Source: Corynebacterium jeikeium
GTDB taxonomy: Bacteria; Actinomycetota; Actinomycetes; Mycobacteriales; Mycobacteriaceae
DNA length: 64,000 nucleotides
Assembly: GCF_000738265.1 (NCBI RefSeq)
Contig: NZ_JFCQ01000021.1
Location: 35,919-99,918, forward strand
Direction of reading: 5' to 3'
Under the pieces are notes generated by a model, which saw only the letters and a program-made list of their open reading frames with translations, had not been told where the DNA came from and made no database searches. This document shows positions 63,922 to 64,000 of this stretch, one piece after another; the stretch's first letter is position 1; each line of letters starts with the position of its first letter. Position numbers and translations under genes: made by a program.

Positions 63922-64000
63922 ATGTCTAGCGACATTTTGGACACGGAGTCCAGGATGTTTTTGGACGGGATGTCTAGTGGCTTTTTGGACGTTTGCGGCG
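63922..64000 (+). other. Repeated TTTTTGGACG motif at the window end, possible partial ORF
   Basis: From ATG 63922 an open frame leaves the window (MSSDILDTESRMFLDGMSSG...). GATGTCTAG-x-G-x-C-x-TTTTGGAC occurs at 63921 and again 48 bp later at 63969, with a shorter GATGTTTTTGGACGG between. CTTTTTGGACGG also occurs at 16064 beside TTGCGG. No family is recognised; it could be a repeat rather than a gene. Confidence 0.35.

Overview
The window is a chromosomal replication-origin region of an actinobacterium, almost certainly a Corynebacterium with a high-GC genome. The gene order murJ-sigM-trxB-trxA-cwlM-GNAT-parB-parA-rsmG-yidC-yidD-rnpA-rpmH-dnaA-dnaN-recF-dciA-gyrB-gyrA-DUF3566-tRNA-Ile-tRNA-Ala is the classic Corynebacteriales/Mycobacterium core. 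Corynebacterial traits are the ino1/DUF5318/class A PBP cluster, MarR next to UspA, BrnFE and an rbsK-uriH-uriT-like nucleoside cluster. Species cannot be fixed from sequence reading alone; a C. jeikeium-like lipophilic lineage is a guess.

Layout. 1-7.9 kb: a glycosyltransferase (cut by the window edge), a class A PBP and a DUF5318 zinc-ribbon protein face ino1, a MarR regulator, UspA and a small membrane protein. 8-17 kb: leuS, an SdpI-like protein with a Cys-rich tail, ribokinase, nucleoside hydrolase, an MFS carrier and a BASS-type carrier. 17-30 kb: Nudix hydrolase, branched-chain amino-acid exporter brnFE, pcnA with an unknown partner, MutT4-like Nudix protein, DUF6049 envelope protein and a MurJ-pseudokinase fusion. 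30-41 kb: sigM, thioredoxin system, a catalytically dead CwlM, a GNAT-like protein, nitroreductase, parBA with five parS sites, rsmG, yidC, yidD, rnpA, rpmH. 41-54.6 kb: dnaA, the DnaA-box cluster (oriC), dnaN, recF, dciA, gyrB, an alpha/beta hydrolase, an LAxTG surface protein, gyrA, DUF3566.

54.6-60 kb is an accessory patch beside tRNA-Ala: an integrase pseudogene, an IS3-type transposase remnant, a 633-residue orphan, an AlbA_2/ATPase_4 (Schlafen-like) protein flanked by near-identical 23-bp repeats, and a VbhA-like small protein between gene fragments. 60-64 kb is a redox/envelope stress locus: DipZ, a Met/Lys-rich lipoprotein, and the SigK-RskA sigma/anti-sigma pair.

The most unusual signal is a family of four short intergenic elements (8017, 12191, 21701, 21925), all on the + strand. 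Each is 111 or 122 bp and bounded by inverted repeats ATGTC...GACAT whose arms differ between types but remain self-complementary. Each holds an open frame of exactly 20 codons starting ATG-TCN and ending in TGA, in three of four within CTCTGACC, followed by an AT-rich palindrome. They have no Shine-Dalgarno sequence, and the five substitutions between the two closest copies are all non-synonymous, so a structured RNA or small mobile DNA element is at least as likely as a peptide gene.
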